Source: Oreocharis arfaki (Eukaryota; Chordata; Aves; Passeriformes; Paramythiidae). Taken from it: a stretch of DNA of 64,000 nucleotides. The DNA lies in the NCBI GenBank assembly GCA_013398015.1, contig VZRR01010730.1, positions 215,570 to 279,569 on the forward strand, written 5' to 3'. The notes under the pieces are model-generated. The model saw nothing but the letters and a program-made list of their open reading frames with translations, was not told where the DNA came from and ran no database searches. The translations under genes and the position numbers were made by a program. Shown piece by piece: positions 35,501 to 48,900 of the stretch. Each line of letters opens with the position of its first letter. The first letter of the stretch is position 1.

Positions 35501-38500
35501 ACGTAAATACAAAAAAAGGGGGGTGGGAAAAGATTGGGATTTCCCAAATGGGTTGTTAGAGGAGAGCTTAAAATGCTGTAGGAAGTGCTATTCTCTTGAA
35601 GCCTGGAGGGAAGGTTCAGCAGGAGGTCACTGTGCAGCTCTGGGTGACACAAAGCTGTGTGACCTGGCTGGGTGTGAGCTTTGCTGCTGCTCCAGGACAC
35701 GGGGTGCTCATCCCACCCTGGCTTTGGGGGAGCCTCTGTCAAGCAAGACACCTGCTTGGGTCCCCCTATACTCCATTTCTTGATGCACTGACCTTTATTT
35801 GGTGCAGTGTTTTTTGGTTTCATCAGATTAACTGCAGCATTACAGCATGTGGGGCTTTGGGTTTGTTCTGTTTTTTCTGGACAGCACTTTGTGTGAGAAG
35901 CTTTGAGATGTTGTTGCACAGACACAGCATATTAGAATTGGATGAGGAAATTTTTCTTACTTTCCAGGCACTTTGTAGCCTTTTTTCTCCATGTAATTCA
36001 GCCTCAGGCACAGCATGAGAGCAGTTTTCACCTTTAGACTTGCTAGCTTCGCTTCTCCAGCTTTCAATCCTTGCTTCTTCCCGTGACCTGCTGTTCTGTT
36101 TGGCAGCTTTGGGTCAACAGTCTAAGGGCAGTTCCGGTCACCTGGACAGCACAAGTGCCCCTGTGTGAATGCCTCTTTGGGTGTGCTTTCCTGTTGCTCC
36201 CAGGCTGGGGAGCTGCTGCCAGCCCACACCCCCTGGGTGTGAAATGCAGGTTGTGCCTGAGCTTTGGCTGAGAACAGAGTGACAGAAAGAGTAAAATGTT
36301 TTTTTTTCTATAGCACTGAAAATCGTGGATTTAATTCTGATAACTCTTCTTTAAAAAAAAAAAAAAAAAGAAAGAAAAAAAAAGAAAAGCAGATGTATTT
36401 AAGGGCTTACAGGGTTTATTTCAGTTTTTGGCCTGCTGTAAGGATGAAGTAGGGAAGTAGAACATGGAAGGAATGCTATGAGAAAAGAGGGAGAGCAAAG
36501 CTTTTAGTAGACTTTTCTGACTGTCTCTATATTTCCAATACATTTTTTAGAAGTCATTTTTTCTGAAGCCTAAGAAAAAGCACATCCCCCATCCTTGCCC
36601 CACAGATGATCTCCCAGTGGAACTACTGTCTGAAAGCACTGTCCTTCCATTAACAGCCAGCAGTGAAATGCAGAACAGAGCTGTAAGCAAACTCCATTCC
36701 CTTTGCTTTTTTTTTCCAGGAGGCAATACTGGAGGCAATACTGTTTACCTGTCAGGGGCAGGAAGACAGCTGCCATATTGAGTTCTCTTCATTTTGCCAC
36801 TCGGGGTAGGATTTACCATGGGTAACTTTAACAACCTAAACTTAGGGGTTTAGCTTTGATTTCCAGTGAGAGAAGGGACATCTTTAAAATCTGATTTATC
36901 CTCTCCTGAAACAGACAAATAGATGTCTGGGTGAGTTGAAATCACCCTTATAAAAATTGTGTCTTTCCCCACTGACTGTAGAGAAAACAGTAGAAGGAAG
37001 AGCTTTGGCTGTCTTCCAGCAACTTCTGTCTTCCCTAATTTCAGACACTTGTCTCACATCTAGTAACTCTTCCAGGTTGTTGTCAATGCATCAAGCATCC
37101 CTCAGAAACAACACTGGTGACATTCATTTGTACCTCTGGTTACGGGATGAGAGCAAGAAGGGATGCCTTTTCCTGATCTTTGGATGAGGTTTCTCCCAGG
37201 CTTTGAACTGTAGCAAACACGCTGCTGCTTCCATCATGTTTCTCCTCCACCCAAAGCTCAACACTTGAATTTCTGAGTTAACACCTCTTTCTCAACTTCA
37301 GTTTTAGATAAATAAGAAGCAAACAGAATTTCAAAACACAAGCCAAAGGATTCTGACAAGCTTTTTTCCTCCTGTTCTCCTACATACATTGCAAAACTTC
37401 TCCAGCTTTGGAAAAGTTAGGGACAAAAGAGAAATGAAATTCTGCCTTGTGCCACTAACTTATTGAAGCTGGCAAAGCTTTGAAAATGGAAAGCTGAGAA
37501 AGAAGGAGGAGAACAGGAAGGAGAATGGGAAGGAAACAGTTCCTCCAGAATTTGTATTGCAGTAAGACAAAGAAAAAGAAAATGCAGGAGGAAAAATGTC
37601 AAAACTCCAATTCTTATTTTTTTAAAAGTAAGTGAAAGTGTCTTCTCTTTTTCTGAAGTGAGTGGTTTTGCAAAAAAAGTTTGTATTCGGAGAAAAGAAA
37701 ATCAATAACATAATTTTCTCTTTTTTTGCCTAGTTGTGACTGCTGTCACATTAACAACCTACCATGGCAGTAGTTATATTTGTATGCTGCTGCAGATGAG
37801 ATGTCTGTATTTTTAATGATTTTGGCACCTTCCTCTACTGCATCTCAAGTGCTGTTACTGAGTGTGTTGTGTTCAGAACACTGTGGCTTAGCAAAACAAA
37901 GAAGAAATCCATCCTTTCATGAGGCCTAGTGGGTAACGCTGCCATAATTGGCATTATTCATTTTTTTGGTGAGTTTTTCTCTCTGTTGGATACCTTGACA
38001 GACTCCATTCTAGTCTGGAGTGAACTAACAGGATCCACACTTGGACAGAAGGAATTCTGAATTCGGTCTCATACTGGGCAGGAGTGACTTGCATAACTGA
38101 GTGAATCACAGCACTGCCACTGCAGCTGCCTGGACAAATTCTGTGGTAATAATATTCAACCAACAAGTTTGGAGCACTCCCCTGTATTGGCAGCTACATT
38201 CACAGAAATCTGTACATCCATCCATGCAGTTTCAGGGTAAAGAACATTTTCTCTCTGGTTTTAGGGTAATAGTGTTGGACTTTTGCTTTTGTAAATACAG
38301 GTTTGGAATTTGCATCTTGCAGAGTCTAGATGGATCACATCTCTTACCACCATCTCCTCTTGCTCTGTCCAGCTGTCTTTGCCCTCTGCTCCACTGCCTT
38401 CAGGAAAGAAAAAAATGCTTTCTTTATAAGGACACCTTTCAAAAATCACACACTTAATTTTCTTTTATTGCAGGATCTCCAAAATTAAGTATAAAGCTAA

Positions 38501-41500
38501 TGTTTTTCAGGATGAGTCTCTGACTCAACATGCTAATTTTTATGGGCTAACCTGAAAAAGCTGAAGTCATTACATGTATCTAGAGATATATATCTGTCTC
38601 AATTCAGGGTTTTTAATACAAACTTGAGTGACTTTTTGAAAAAGTCTGGGCAATGTGAACAAGATTCAATTGTAATAAAAGAAGACTCCAAGTTATGTGT
38701 GTGGTGCATCTACTGTGTGAATCACCCTGGCAAAGAGTGTAATGCCATTGCTAATCAATTGTGTTACTGCCATCTTTGTGTCCTATGAATCTTTTATTAC
38801 TTCCCATTTCTCCATAGTCAGAATAAAAATTTATTAATTTAACAAGCCAAAAGCCTAAACAGCATGTTCTTTCAGAATAGCAAGTAGAGTGTACTAGTCT
38901 GTAATGGATTGAGGACTGCAGTTCAATTGTTTCTCTCTTAGAGAGGACAAAAATACTAGCAATGACAAATTTGATTCTCTTTGGATGAGTTCAGTTTAGA
39001 ATGTGACTCATCACTGAAACAGAAGGAGCTTCCTCCATTCAGAGTCCATAAACAGTGTCACAGGGGATACAGCACAAGAAGCTTTTGAAATCTTGAAAAT
39101 TCTTCTGGAAGGAATTGTTTTTCTTGCTTTCTGTAAGCAGGCAAGAGCAGTATGAGCTTTGTATCAGAGAAGCTGTATCTTCTGATGATTAGATTGTGGT
39201 GAAATAGAAACTCTGCTATGGGAAATAATTGTGTCTCCAGACCAGGTGCCCTTATGCCTTCACTGAACACACCTTGCAAATATGTCTCAAGCAACTGCAC
39301 GAAACAAAGCCCAAAACCTTTACCAAGTGTGGTAGGAATAAGCACACTCCAAGGAATTTCTCTTTTCTTTGAACAGTACAGCCAACTACTCTGATTCTCT
39401 TTGACATCTACTTCTGCGCATATTGATTTGATTTTATAAGCCTTCTCTATAATTCTTTATGTGTGTAGAGCAAGTAATTGTATGCACATTTTAATCCTTC
39501 AGTTGATGCTTTCTGTGTCTGGAAAAAATCTTGGAAGATTTTCTGAAGTGTGTACCAAAGGCATTAGAGAAGTGTCCTTTCCACAGGGCATAACCAAACA
39601 TCTCTAGACCTGGGGAGCTTAGACCTGAATTATTTTTTCACTTGCTTTTATTGAGTAAGGTTCTGTGCCATTCTGTCTTTCAGGACTATAATTATGTTTC
39701 TACTAGACAGATAATTGTAGGTGTTATTTGTATCAGATTCTACTCAGTGGTCAGCTCCTAGGAGGTTATGCTGAAGCAACATTATCCCTCGCACAAAAAC
39801 CGCAGCAGTTGTCTGACTGTAGCTTGTTTTCAGGATTAAAAGAGGCTGCCCTTGTTAGGGGCTGGTGTGAGAGGTAACTGATGGTGTTTGGCATTGTGCT
39901 TTGTGGCAGTTTAAAAATATCTGGCAAGAAAATCATAACGTTTATGCTTCTGTCTCCAACTTCAAGAGAAGAGATTAACTTAGTCAAAAAACCCCTCTGT
40001 ATGTTCAAACTCAACCCTAAAACAATAATCCTATTATATGAGTAAATATAAGCTTTTGTACAGTGAGGTAGATTATTTGTCAAAGCTAGTGAGTGGCATG
40101 TCAGAGATCTCACTTACTTTCTCTGCCGGTTTGCAAGTTTATAAAATTAGGTTGAGGGAGACTGCTTGTATTTCCACTCATAGAACAGGGGCAGAACTTG
40201 GTTTTTGGCCTTGCCTGCTAGTTCTAAGACAAGGTTTTCAGAGTATGGTTTGGGCTGTTCCTGTACCTGCTACCACATCAGTGACAAGCTTCTCTTTAAT
40301 ACGTTATAGAGCAGATTGGTCAATGCTAAATGCTGTTGAAAAGAAATTACAAAATATTACAATAAGGAGAGGAACTCCTGTACTTTGAAACATTTAAAGT
40401 TAATAAAATGGGTCCCTGTTTGGGGATTGTGCTGAAAAGGCTTTTTTATAATACCACAGTAATAAACCCACACTTTGCAGTAACAGAGCTTGTAAAGAAG
40501 CATCTTTGTCCATGGACACATTTTGTAAATCTTAATAATAGTTTCCTGTGAAGGATTGCTGAAGATACTTAAGTGAGAAATGAGTTGTTGCTTAAAGCTT
40601 TCCTTGGGCATCAGAAATGGGTGCTGTCATGTCCAGAAGTATTTAAATTATTTCCAGACAATCTTGGGCATCTTAAAGAGAAAATAAAAATAAAGATTCC
40701 CTGTGTTTTAATCTTCCTTCTTTCTTGCATTTAACTTTCTAAAAATGAGTTACATACTTAAGCAAATCCCTTTTTCACTTCTTGTAAGCCACTGGATGGC
40801 TTTTTCATCTGGTGATTCCTGGCTCTGTTATTGAGCTGGCAGCCTGACCACGGGACTGAGCGCCAGCTGGTTGGTGTTGCAGAGAGGGAAATGTTCAGGT
40901 GATCAGTGATGAAATGAGAAGTATTGCTAGGGTAGCTGGAAGTGCAGCTGCTACAGAGAAAAAGGAGAATGGTGATTCCTGTCTCTTTTCTTCCCATTTC
41001 CTGCTTTCCATTCTCCCACTAACACCCTCAGAATCAAGTTGTGCAGCAGCCTAATTTTATATCCGGTGTTCCATTTCACTCCTTGCCATTATTTAGGATC
41101 TAGTTGCAGCTGCATTGTGTATGCTTAACAAATAAAAGCTTTCAGAGAACATCATTCAATTCCCACCTCCTGCTAAGGGTTTTGGAAGTGTAATACATCA
41201 CAGAATCAAAATGACTTTCACTAAAAGTTCATGCTGTTTAAATCACACCAAATGTTATATTGAGCTGTAGCATACATAATTCATGTATCATTAACAGCTT
41301 CTACAAGTTTTTGGCTGCATGGCATACCAATGAATCAGAATGTGTGGGTATTTTTTGATACCTGCCTTTCCTTAAATTGTATTTAGAAGCAACAGCATGT
41401 AATTATACTAACTTGGAAAATCAAACAGGCATAAAATAAATTATGGTTTGTGATTGACATGGTAAAGTAAGTCTCCCTCCTTTTCTGATGTTGAGTAAAA

Positions 41501-44100
41501 CAAGCTATTTTAAACTGGAAAGACTCAATAGATTTTTGTGCTCCTATTAGTATTATAAATAAAACCTCATTTCCATTGTTTACCATGTGAGAATTCTCCT
41601 GCAGTCATTTGGTTCATTACATGGCTGATGAATCAGCAGTGTCCTTTAGCAAGGGAAGTCTGTTTGGCCAGTGTGAATGTGTTTCACAAGCTGCTAGATC
41701 GGATGAGGGAGCATGGTCAGGGAGACGGGAGGGTGTTACTGACGTGATGGCCTGGTACCCATGTCCCCAAGAGATGGAACACTTGCACTCCATGACTGTA
41801 AAGATCAGTCAGTCCTGCTGTTATCCTCCTTCTGTCACACAGGTGTCAGAGGCTTTGATGCAGGACATCTGTTAGTGCCAATGAAAGCGCGCAGAAGCTG
41901 TTAAACCCCCATGGCAGAGTTAGGAGTGTGCTGAGGCACCTGCCTGAATCCGACCCTTGGCTGTACCTGTGTGTAAGGATTGTAGTTCTGTTTCAGCAGC
42001 AGAAGGCAGTGAAATACCCTCTATCCTTGAATATGGGAAGATATTAATCAGATTGCAATAATGCTGCTGGAGAACCCATGAACAGTAGAACTGCCTTGTG
42101 ATCTGTGATTGCCATCAAAAAGAAACTTTCTGTCACAATAGTGAAAGGCTCTACCTGGCAATCAATGATCTCAGGCTGGGGATGAGAACTGGATGACGAG
42201 GAAGTGGAGGTGGCTGGGGTCTTGCAAAACATAACATTCTTCTGAAGCAGAATCACAAATGTTGTTTATTGCTCCTGACTAGCTGACAAGTAGGTTAGAG
42301 GTTTCCTACAAGAAGTTTTCTATTCAGAAATTTGACTACTCTAAGAAGTGTATTCATCCTATAGCCATTGATATACCAACTTATTTAAGCAAAACTTCGA
42401 TTTAAATATGTATTTAAAGTAGATTTGGGCCCCAAGTGCCTGTCTGCATACTGTATTTAACAATCTTTAATAACTAAGAACAAATTAGAAAACTTTTTAA
42501 GTGGTTACCAAGAGGCAATTTTTTCCCCACATTTATTTATATCAGCCTTCAGTTTCCACAGGAAACAGCCTCAAGTGGATGACTTCTCAAAACAGTGATC
42601 TGCACTTTGCAATTAATACTGCTTTAACTTATCCCATACTTGATATAAATGTTATAGTAGGAAGCTGTAGTAAGTTTGTTCTTTCATGGTGATTGTTGCT
42701 GGAATCTGAAGCAGGGTGTTCACTTTCTCAAAGTAGCATGTCAGCTGTCTACTCTTACTGACCTCAGAGAAGTTTCTGATCAGTGAAAGTTCCTCAAAAA
42801 GGTGCACCCTCTAACTCTTCTTATTATGCCTGACAGTTCCCTGCTCGTTTTTAAGAACTTAGCTTCTGATGAACTCAGAGCTGCAATGTGAGGGGTGCAC
42901 TGATCTCTGCATTTCTGATCTCCCCTTACGGTAGCAATGACACCAGCAGCCCTGACCTCAGCATTGGCAGTCTGCTTACCTTGGTTTGGTGGCAGTGGAT
43001 TTGTTGCCTTGGTTCTCCTGCTACAGACTTCCTCCAGTGCGTTTGGTTACCTTTGGGACAGGAGTTGCCTGGGAGTTAGTCCATGTCTAAGTCACAGCAC
43101 GCAGAGATTTGGAGGGGGCTGCGTCACCTTGTGGGGTACTCTGGGTGTTGATCAGCAGTCACCACCTTGTGATGAAGGGAATGAGGCAAAGTTGCTCAGA
43201 ACTGTAGGGCATGATTCCCTGAGTGGGCAAGTTGGTGAGTTAGGAAGCTGAGTTTCCTTGCTCCCAGGAAACAGGAGTGCCTGGCACAGGCACACCGGTA
43301 CTGGCACACCTGTGTGATGCTCTGGGCACAGAGAGGACTGCAGCAGAACCTCAGGTGCTCTGCTGTTAAACCCATAAATGATTTACTTTTGTCAAAGGGC
43401 CACTCAGGAAATGACCACATCCAGAAAAACAGTAAACTGTTAAAAATGTTGGTACTTCCTAATTCAGCAAATACTTCTGTCAGTTTATCTGCCCCTAAAG
43501 CTTCACGCTTTTGAAGAGTAATAGAATAAGCATCCTTCCAAGTCTGGGCAGAGCAGAGCAGCTGCACTCTGTCCTTTCACTGCAGGGTCTTTGCTCCTTC
43601 TTTCCACTGAGCTATGGTTAAATGAGCTAGAGCAAATTATAATCACTCTTGCAAGGAATCTGGGGGAAAAAAATTACCTTATTAAAGCTTGTTTTAATTA
43701 AACATCAGGACCTACCAAATATTTTTACCAGGTGCATGTGACATAACAAGAAAAATGGAAAATGTTCTTGTGAAAAATAGTGCAGTTTTAATATCATTAG
43801 CAATTAATGAGACAGACCTGATAGCATGTAATTTAACTTTTAAAAGTAAATTTGAGACTTAATTTTTCTTTTGATGCTGATTCACCACTGTTAATAACCA
43901 GGAAAAATTAAGCATTAAAGTAAGGGGTAGTGAGGCTGGGAGAAATTATAAATCATGCCTAAACGCAGTGTGTTCAGAGTTGTTAGCATTTCTTGCAGGA
44001 CTGCATATAACTCCACAAGTAAGTAGCCCTCTTGGGCACGGCACTATTCAGGTTCTGAGGTCTGACTTTTCTCTGTACAATCCAAGCTGCGTTTAAGTCA
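29513..44100. other. Non-coding stretch, nothing firmly recognised
   Basis: No intact gene recognised in 14.6 kb. An A-rich tract lies at 36353-36389. The interval 32238-32690 is unusually open in one plus frame with a single internal stop (see findings) but matches nothing I know. Other frames of 100-150 codons (35470-36018 both strands) overlap each other and look accidental. Confidence 0.4.
36353..36389 (+). repeat. A-rich simple sequence
   Basis: A run of 17 A followed by AAAG-type units. No retroposed sequence is recognisable on its 5' side, so it is called only as low complexity. Confidence 0.8.
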
Positions 44101-44109
44101 TGTCTGCTT

Positions 44110-44280
44110 AGAGGTGCAATGAGGTGTAACCCATCGCGGCGTCTGGCAGAGCAGCTCTGCAGCTGCGGCCCGTGGCCGGTCCTGCGGGGTGCGGTGGGGA
44201 TGGGGAGGCAGCTCCGCCGGCACCGCGGCGGGTCCCTGCCTCGGGCAGCGACCGGCGCTGAGCACGCCCCCGGCATTCCC
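44110..44280. promoter_or_regulatory. Short dense CpG island, candidate promoter or enhancer
   Basis: I count about 19 CpG dinucleotides in roughly 150 bp (44131-44280), while the surrounding sequence has very few. GC boxes (GCGGGG, GGGGATGGGG) and a TGACTCA AP-1 site at about 44308 lie within or beside it. No exon or start codon with a recognisable protein follows on either strand, so it may be a promoter of an unrecognised transcript, an orphan island or a regulatory element. Confidence 0.45.
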
Positions 44281-45779
44281 CAAAGCTGAGCTGTGCCCCC
44301 GCTCTTTGACTCACGGTTATTTGTGCCGTAAGCAAACATATGGCACTTCAACGAGTTCTGTGTCTGGAGGCCATGGATGATGACGTGCGGTTACCAGTTT
44401 AGAAGCATCATCCCTGCATTTAAACGAACCCCTGACTGCAGGCAGGTACAGTATGTGTCTGCATACAGGTGTGTGCAAGTACAAAATTAGCTGCTTTGAA
44501 GCACAGCTCCCAAAGGCAGGCCCAGGCAGCCACAGACTGCAGCCTCACCTGGGTTAGCCAGGCAGGAATCAACAGGGTATACCCCTGGTGTAAAACAGCC
44601 CCAGTATTTAGAACAAATAAAATTCACTAATAATCACTACTGGATTCTCTATAGTTTTTGCATAGAAATTCTGTGTTTTCTTGCTGGGAACTCTGAGTGT
44701 GGCTATATTGTAAGAAGAGATGCTGACTAGGGGTTTGCTCTGCAGGACTAGCTACAAGAATGCATTTGCGTGCAGAGGTGGTCCCTGCCCTGAGGACCTA
44801 CAGCTCAAAAGACTGGGGGAGGTGATTAGAAAAGAAGCATTTATGTTCATCGTATAGTTTGTGTCTTCATCAGCTTTGGACTTGGTTGCAAAGTTAAGAG
44901 TGAGAACAGAACTAGGATTTTGTGTTTTGGAAAGGTCAGCCGTCTTTCCAGCCCTGATGTTTGGGTGAGCCTGAATTTGCATACTTGATTGCAGGATTGT
45001 TTTCACCTGAGTTTCTCTTTTCTGCTGCAATTTGAAGTGACTTGCTCCAGCTGTAAAAAACCTACAACATGGAGAGAGAGGAAGACATTTTCACCTAGCT
45101 GGCAAGTCCTCTCTGATTTTTCCTACAATATCTGCTTGTGTGTGTGTGCGGTGAGGGGTGTGTGTCAAGAATTCACAAGTTTGCCAGGAAAGTAATGCAG
45201 GTTTCTGGGAAGTGCGTGTAAGTGGCCTGATGGCAGACTTGCCTTTGCTCACGTAATTCTTGCACTACTTTGGGATTTTAGACCAGAGTTTAAACAACAC
45301 TGGTACAGTGAACCCTACTAATGAGGATTTCTAATTTTAAACAAGAAATCCTAATCTGTAAATCTTTAGGCAGAAGAGTATCAAGGGTGGACTTGTCTTT
45401 ATTGTGAAGGGGCTTAGCCTCTCAAGCTGTTGGATCCGGTGTCCTGGATACAGCTGCTCTCATGCTGTAGTAGGTGGACTGTAGGCTACATGCATAGCTT
45501 TGGGCTGGATGTGTGTTGTCATTAGTGCTTGTTACCGATAAAATACATCATTTGTGCGGGGTGGTGCCCTCTTGCCCATCACTGTGGCCTGGGCTTTGCT
45601 CCGAGCACGGTGTCCACACAGCCCCTCTCCTGCCTGGCTGGGCACTGGCCACCGCTGTGCCAGCCAAGGAGCTGCCTCGGGGGCTTCTGGGGACAGGCCA
45701 GGAAGGTTGGTGGAAGCAGGACCTCGGGAGGGAGCTCTGGTGCTCCTGGTCACTCAGCCGATAGAGCTTTTACAGTGCT

Positions 45780-45910
45780 CGTCGCTGTGGTCAGGGCTGC
45801 GAGGTGCGCTTGGAGCCGGGCCCGAGCCAGCGCTCAGCACCCCCGGCTGCTGTTCCGCTCTGCATCGGGCAGCGACCGGGGACAGAGGGAAGGCACCGAA
45901 CGTGGGAAGG
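45780..45910. promoter_or_regulatory. Second CpG-rich cluster
   Basis: About 14 CpGs in 130 bp, inside a broader GC-rich stretch (45540-45990) with overlapping frames of 90-150 codons on both strands that carry no recognisable domain. It shares TCGGGCAGCGACCGG with the island at 44242, and CGCT(C/G)AGCAC(G)CCCCCGGC-like sequence, in swapped order. It could be related regulatory DNA or a short dispersed GC-rich repeat. Confidence 0.35.
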
Positions 45911-45989
45911 AAGAGAAAAGCCTCACAGCTGGTTTGAGCCACGCCTCCCTGCATATTCCCCAGGTGAAGATGATGATGTCCCTCGACTG

Positions 45990-48900
45990 AAGCTTTCTGC
46001 TTCACTCCCTCTGTCCACAGCTTCTCCTCTGGTGTCATTCCTCACGCAAACAATGGGGCTGTCCCTTTGCTCTGAGCCAGTACCGTTGTGCCAGTGGTGG
46101 CCGATGGTATTTGGAGTGGTGGGAACAACTGCTGCTGGGTTTTCCAGAGGCTGCAGGCAGAGGTGACCCAGAGACCGTGATGCTGATTCCCCAAAACGTG
46201 AGCCTTCTGCCACTTTGATGGCAGAACGTTTGGGGATTCAGTGGAGCAGACAGCGCAGGAATGGCTTTGGAAGCAAAACTCTGCCCCGAGATGTTAAGTA
46301 CGAGCACGGCTGTGATCTGAGAAATTCATGAATGTCACCAACACAGTCTGCTGAAGTGATAGCTATAAAATGAAAGATTTAAAGGAGGCAATCATAATGG
46401 TTAACAGCAGTATGAAAAAGCTTAAACATGTTCATAAATTTCAATAACTGCTGAGCAATATACTGGATTCATCTAGGAGAGATTTAATATGAAAAATGTT
46501 AAATAGGCGATACAAAGCCTGGAAACAGACATTTCTCCTGAAGATGGAGTCTCTGGGTGAGAAATTTACTTTATACCTCAACTGAAGTGATACTAAATGC
46601 AAGTACAATCTGGTAGAAAAGAAATGAGAAAATAAATTATAGAAGGCGTTTTTAAATTTTCGCATTAAGAGAAAAAGCTTTATTTTGTATGCTCACTTCA
46701 AATGGTATTTGTATCTAGAACTACAAATGACCATGCATGCTGAATGAAATGAGATAAAAAATGTTGGTGTCAATTACATAGATATTTAATAGAAAATAAA
46801 AATGATGAAGTCTTATCACAGGGAAATACACGCATATATATTTGTGTGCAAGCATCAAGAATATATACATCATTTAAACAGATCAACTTTGTTTAGAATA
46901 CATCACTTTAGATGAATTTTAAATTTTCTGTGTTTAAAATTAATAGTATTCTGAGGCAAAACCTTTCATTGCAGATAGTTTTAGTGAGATGCATCAGTGC
47001 ACTAAGATTTTTGAAATGGTGAATACCTTCTTTGTGTTGCTAATTGCATCAGTGCAGCCTGCAAATGAAGGATATCCACCATCTTATTTCCAAGTTCAGT
47101 CATTTTATTCCTGTTGATAAACAGCCCTTATCTTATTCCCACAGACCAGCTAGATCTTACATTATTTTATAAATGACAATTTTCCATTGTGCTGCAGCAT
47201 ATTGTTAGCAAGCTTGAGCATTATTAAGAAGAAATAGAAAAACAGAATTTTGAAAATTTCTCCTTGTTCAAGCAACTTATTTTTAGATGCACTGATGCTG
47301 CTTGCAGTAATGATTAATTTAAATGAAGGTGCCTTTCATCAGGGCAAGATGGTGAGAGCTTATGAGCCACCAGCTTGACCCGGGATGCTGCCTGTGACAA
47401 AGGACCTGTGTTTTGCTGTAGGTATCCAGCCCCTTCCAAGGAGCAGCACAGCCCTACAGATCAGTGTGTTGCTTATGGAAATGCTACCTCAGAGGTGTTT
47501 TAGGACATGAACTCATCTTTTGAATTCATATGGGAATGGGCTGAAAAGATGTTGGGAAAAATCTGTATAGGCATCCCTGTAAGGACTTGTTGGTTTGCCA
47601 CACTGAGGGCATTTCACTAAAGCAAAAGGATTGTGTTTTTACTGTATCTCTCTGTTTAGTACTTAAAGGTACAGAGCTATTTTCTGAGTTGGGCTAAATT
47701 TCACTGTCCATCTTTCCTGGTTCCATGTATGTCCGTGATCCTAATGCAGTATTTAAAAGCATTAAAGTGTTTATTTTTAGCAGAGAATGGAGGCCAGAAT
47801 GGCTGAAGTTACCAGACAGGCACTGTTGGGATCAGCACAGGGAGAGTGAAACAAAGGGAATTTCCCTTTCTGGGGTCACTACAAGTTACTTCCAAATATT
47901 GGAAGTCATGAGTTCCCTTCAGCTGAAACAGATTGTGTTCTCCGTGTTTGATTATTGAAGGAAGGTGTACCTGTGTTAAGAGAGTTTGGAAAGATGAAAT
48001 ACGACTACTGGCAGAAGAGTGAATAACCTAGCAAGGAGCTCAATACCGATGTTTAATTCTCAAGATACATTACATTTTTGCCCTGCCACTTTATATTTGG
48101 AATGGCTTTACTGGTGCAGTTCCGTTTGCTTCACAAACTGCTCGAAATAGAGGGAGATTTCTGGAGAGTGAGAATAATGATTTCCAATAACACAATGAAA
48201 TATTCTAGCTGACAAGTTCAGTGGCATGGCTCTGCAAATCCTCCTACATCCCCTGCCAAATACCACATCAATTTTGTTTGACTTCATGGAAATGGGATGC
48301 AGAGGAGGGGCCCTTATCTCTCTGTGTACTTACATACACACTGTAGATGTGAATAAATACTCCTAAACACGTTTGTGCTGGTGTCTCAGCAAAGCATATG
48401 GAATTTCACATTGATTTGTGAACTCTATAAAACACTAATGGAGCAGCTGCCTTAGCTTTCAGTCAGTTGGGACAGACTCAGTGATGGGAAACTGCAGGCA
48501 AATTCTCCTTTTGCTAGTCCCAGTAGTGCCTTCCTTGGAACTTTAGCTGTTCTGCTTTCCACTGTCCTCAGATTCATTTCTCTCCTTTGGGAAGCCACAC
48601 AAACTCATTCATGATGCAGCTTAGAAACGAGTTCTCTCTCCCTACGTCTGATACACTTTATTGCTAAGCACAGCTCTCTAAAAGGGAGAACAAGCCCCAC
48701 AATTTCGTTCATAATATGTACACCTACAGTGCTGTAAAATGCTCCATCAGGAAGAGATGGGGAACATAGCTCTCCTCTCCTTTTTGTTGTGAAATGAATT
48801 ATGTTGCTTTGGACAGCCTACCTGTGCAGTTTTGTTATATCTGATCTCAGCTGAAACTGATTCTGCATTACATAGGTTTTATATGTACCTTCCACTGCTG

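Noticed and set aside
41195..41225. CR1-tail-like CACAGAATCAAAATG
   Set aside because: Only a dozen bases resemble a CR1 terminal unit, with no adjacent CR1 body.
45529..46213. Overlapping 90-150 codon frames on both strands
   Set aside because: GC-rich sequence has few stops by chance, and none of the translations has a recognisable domain.
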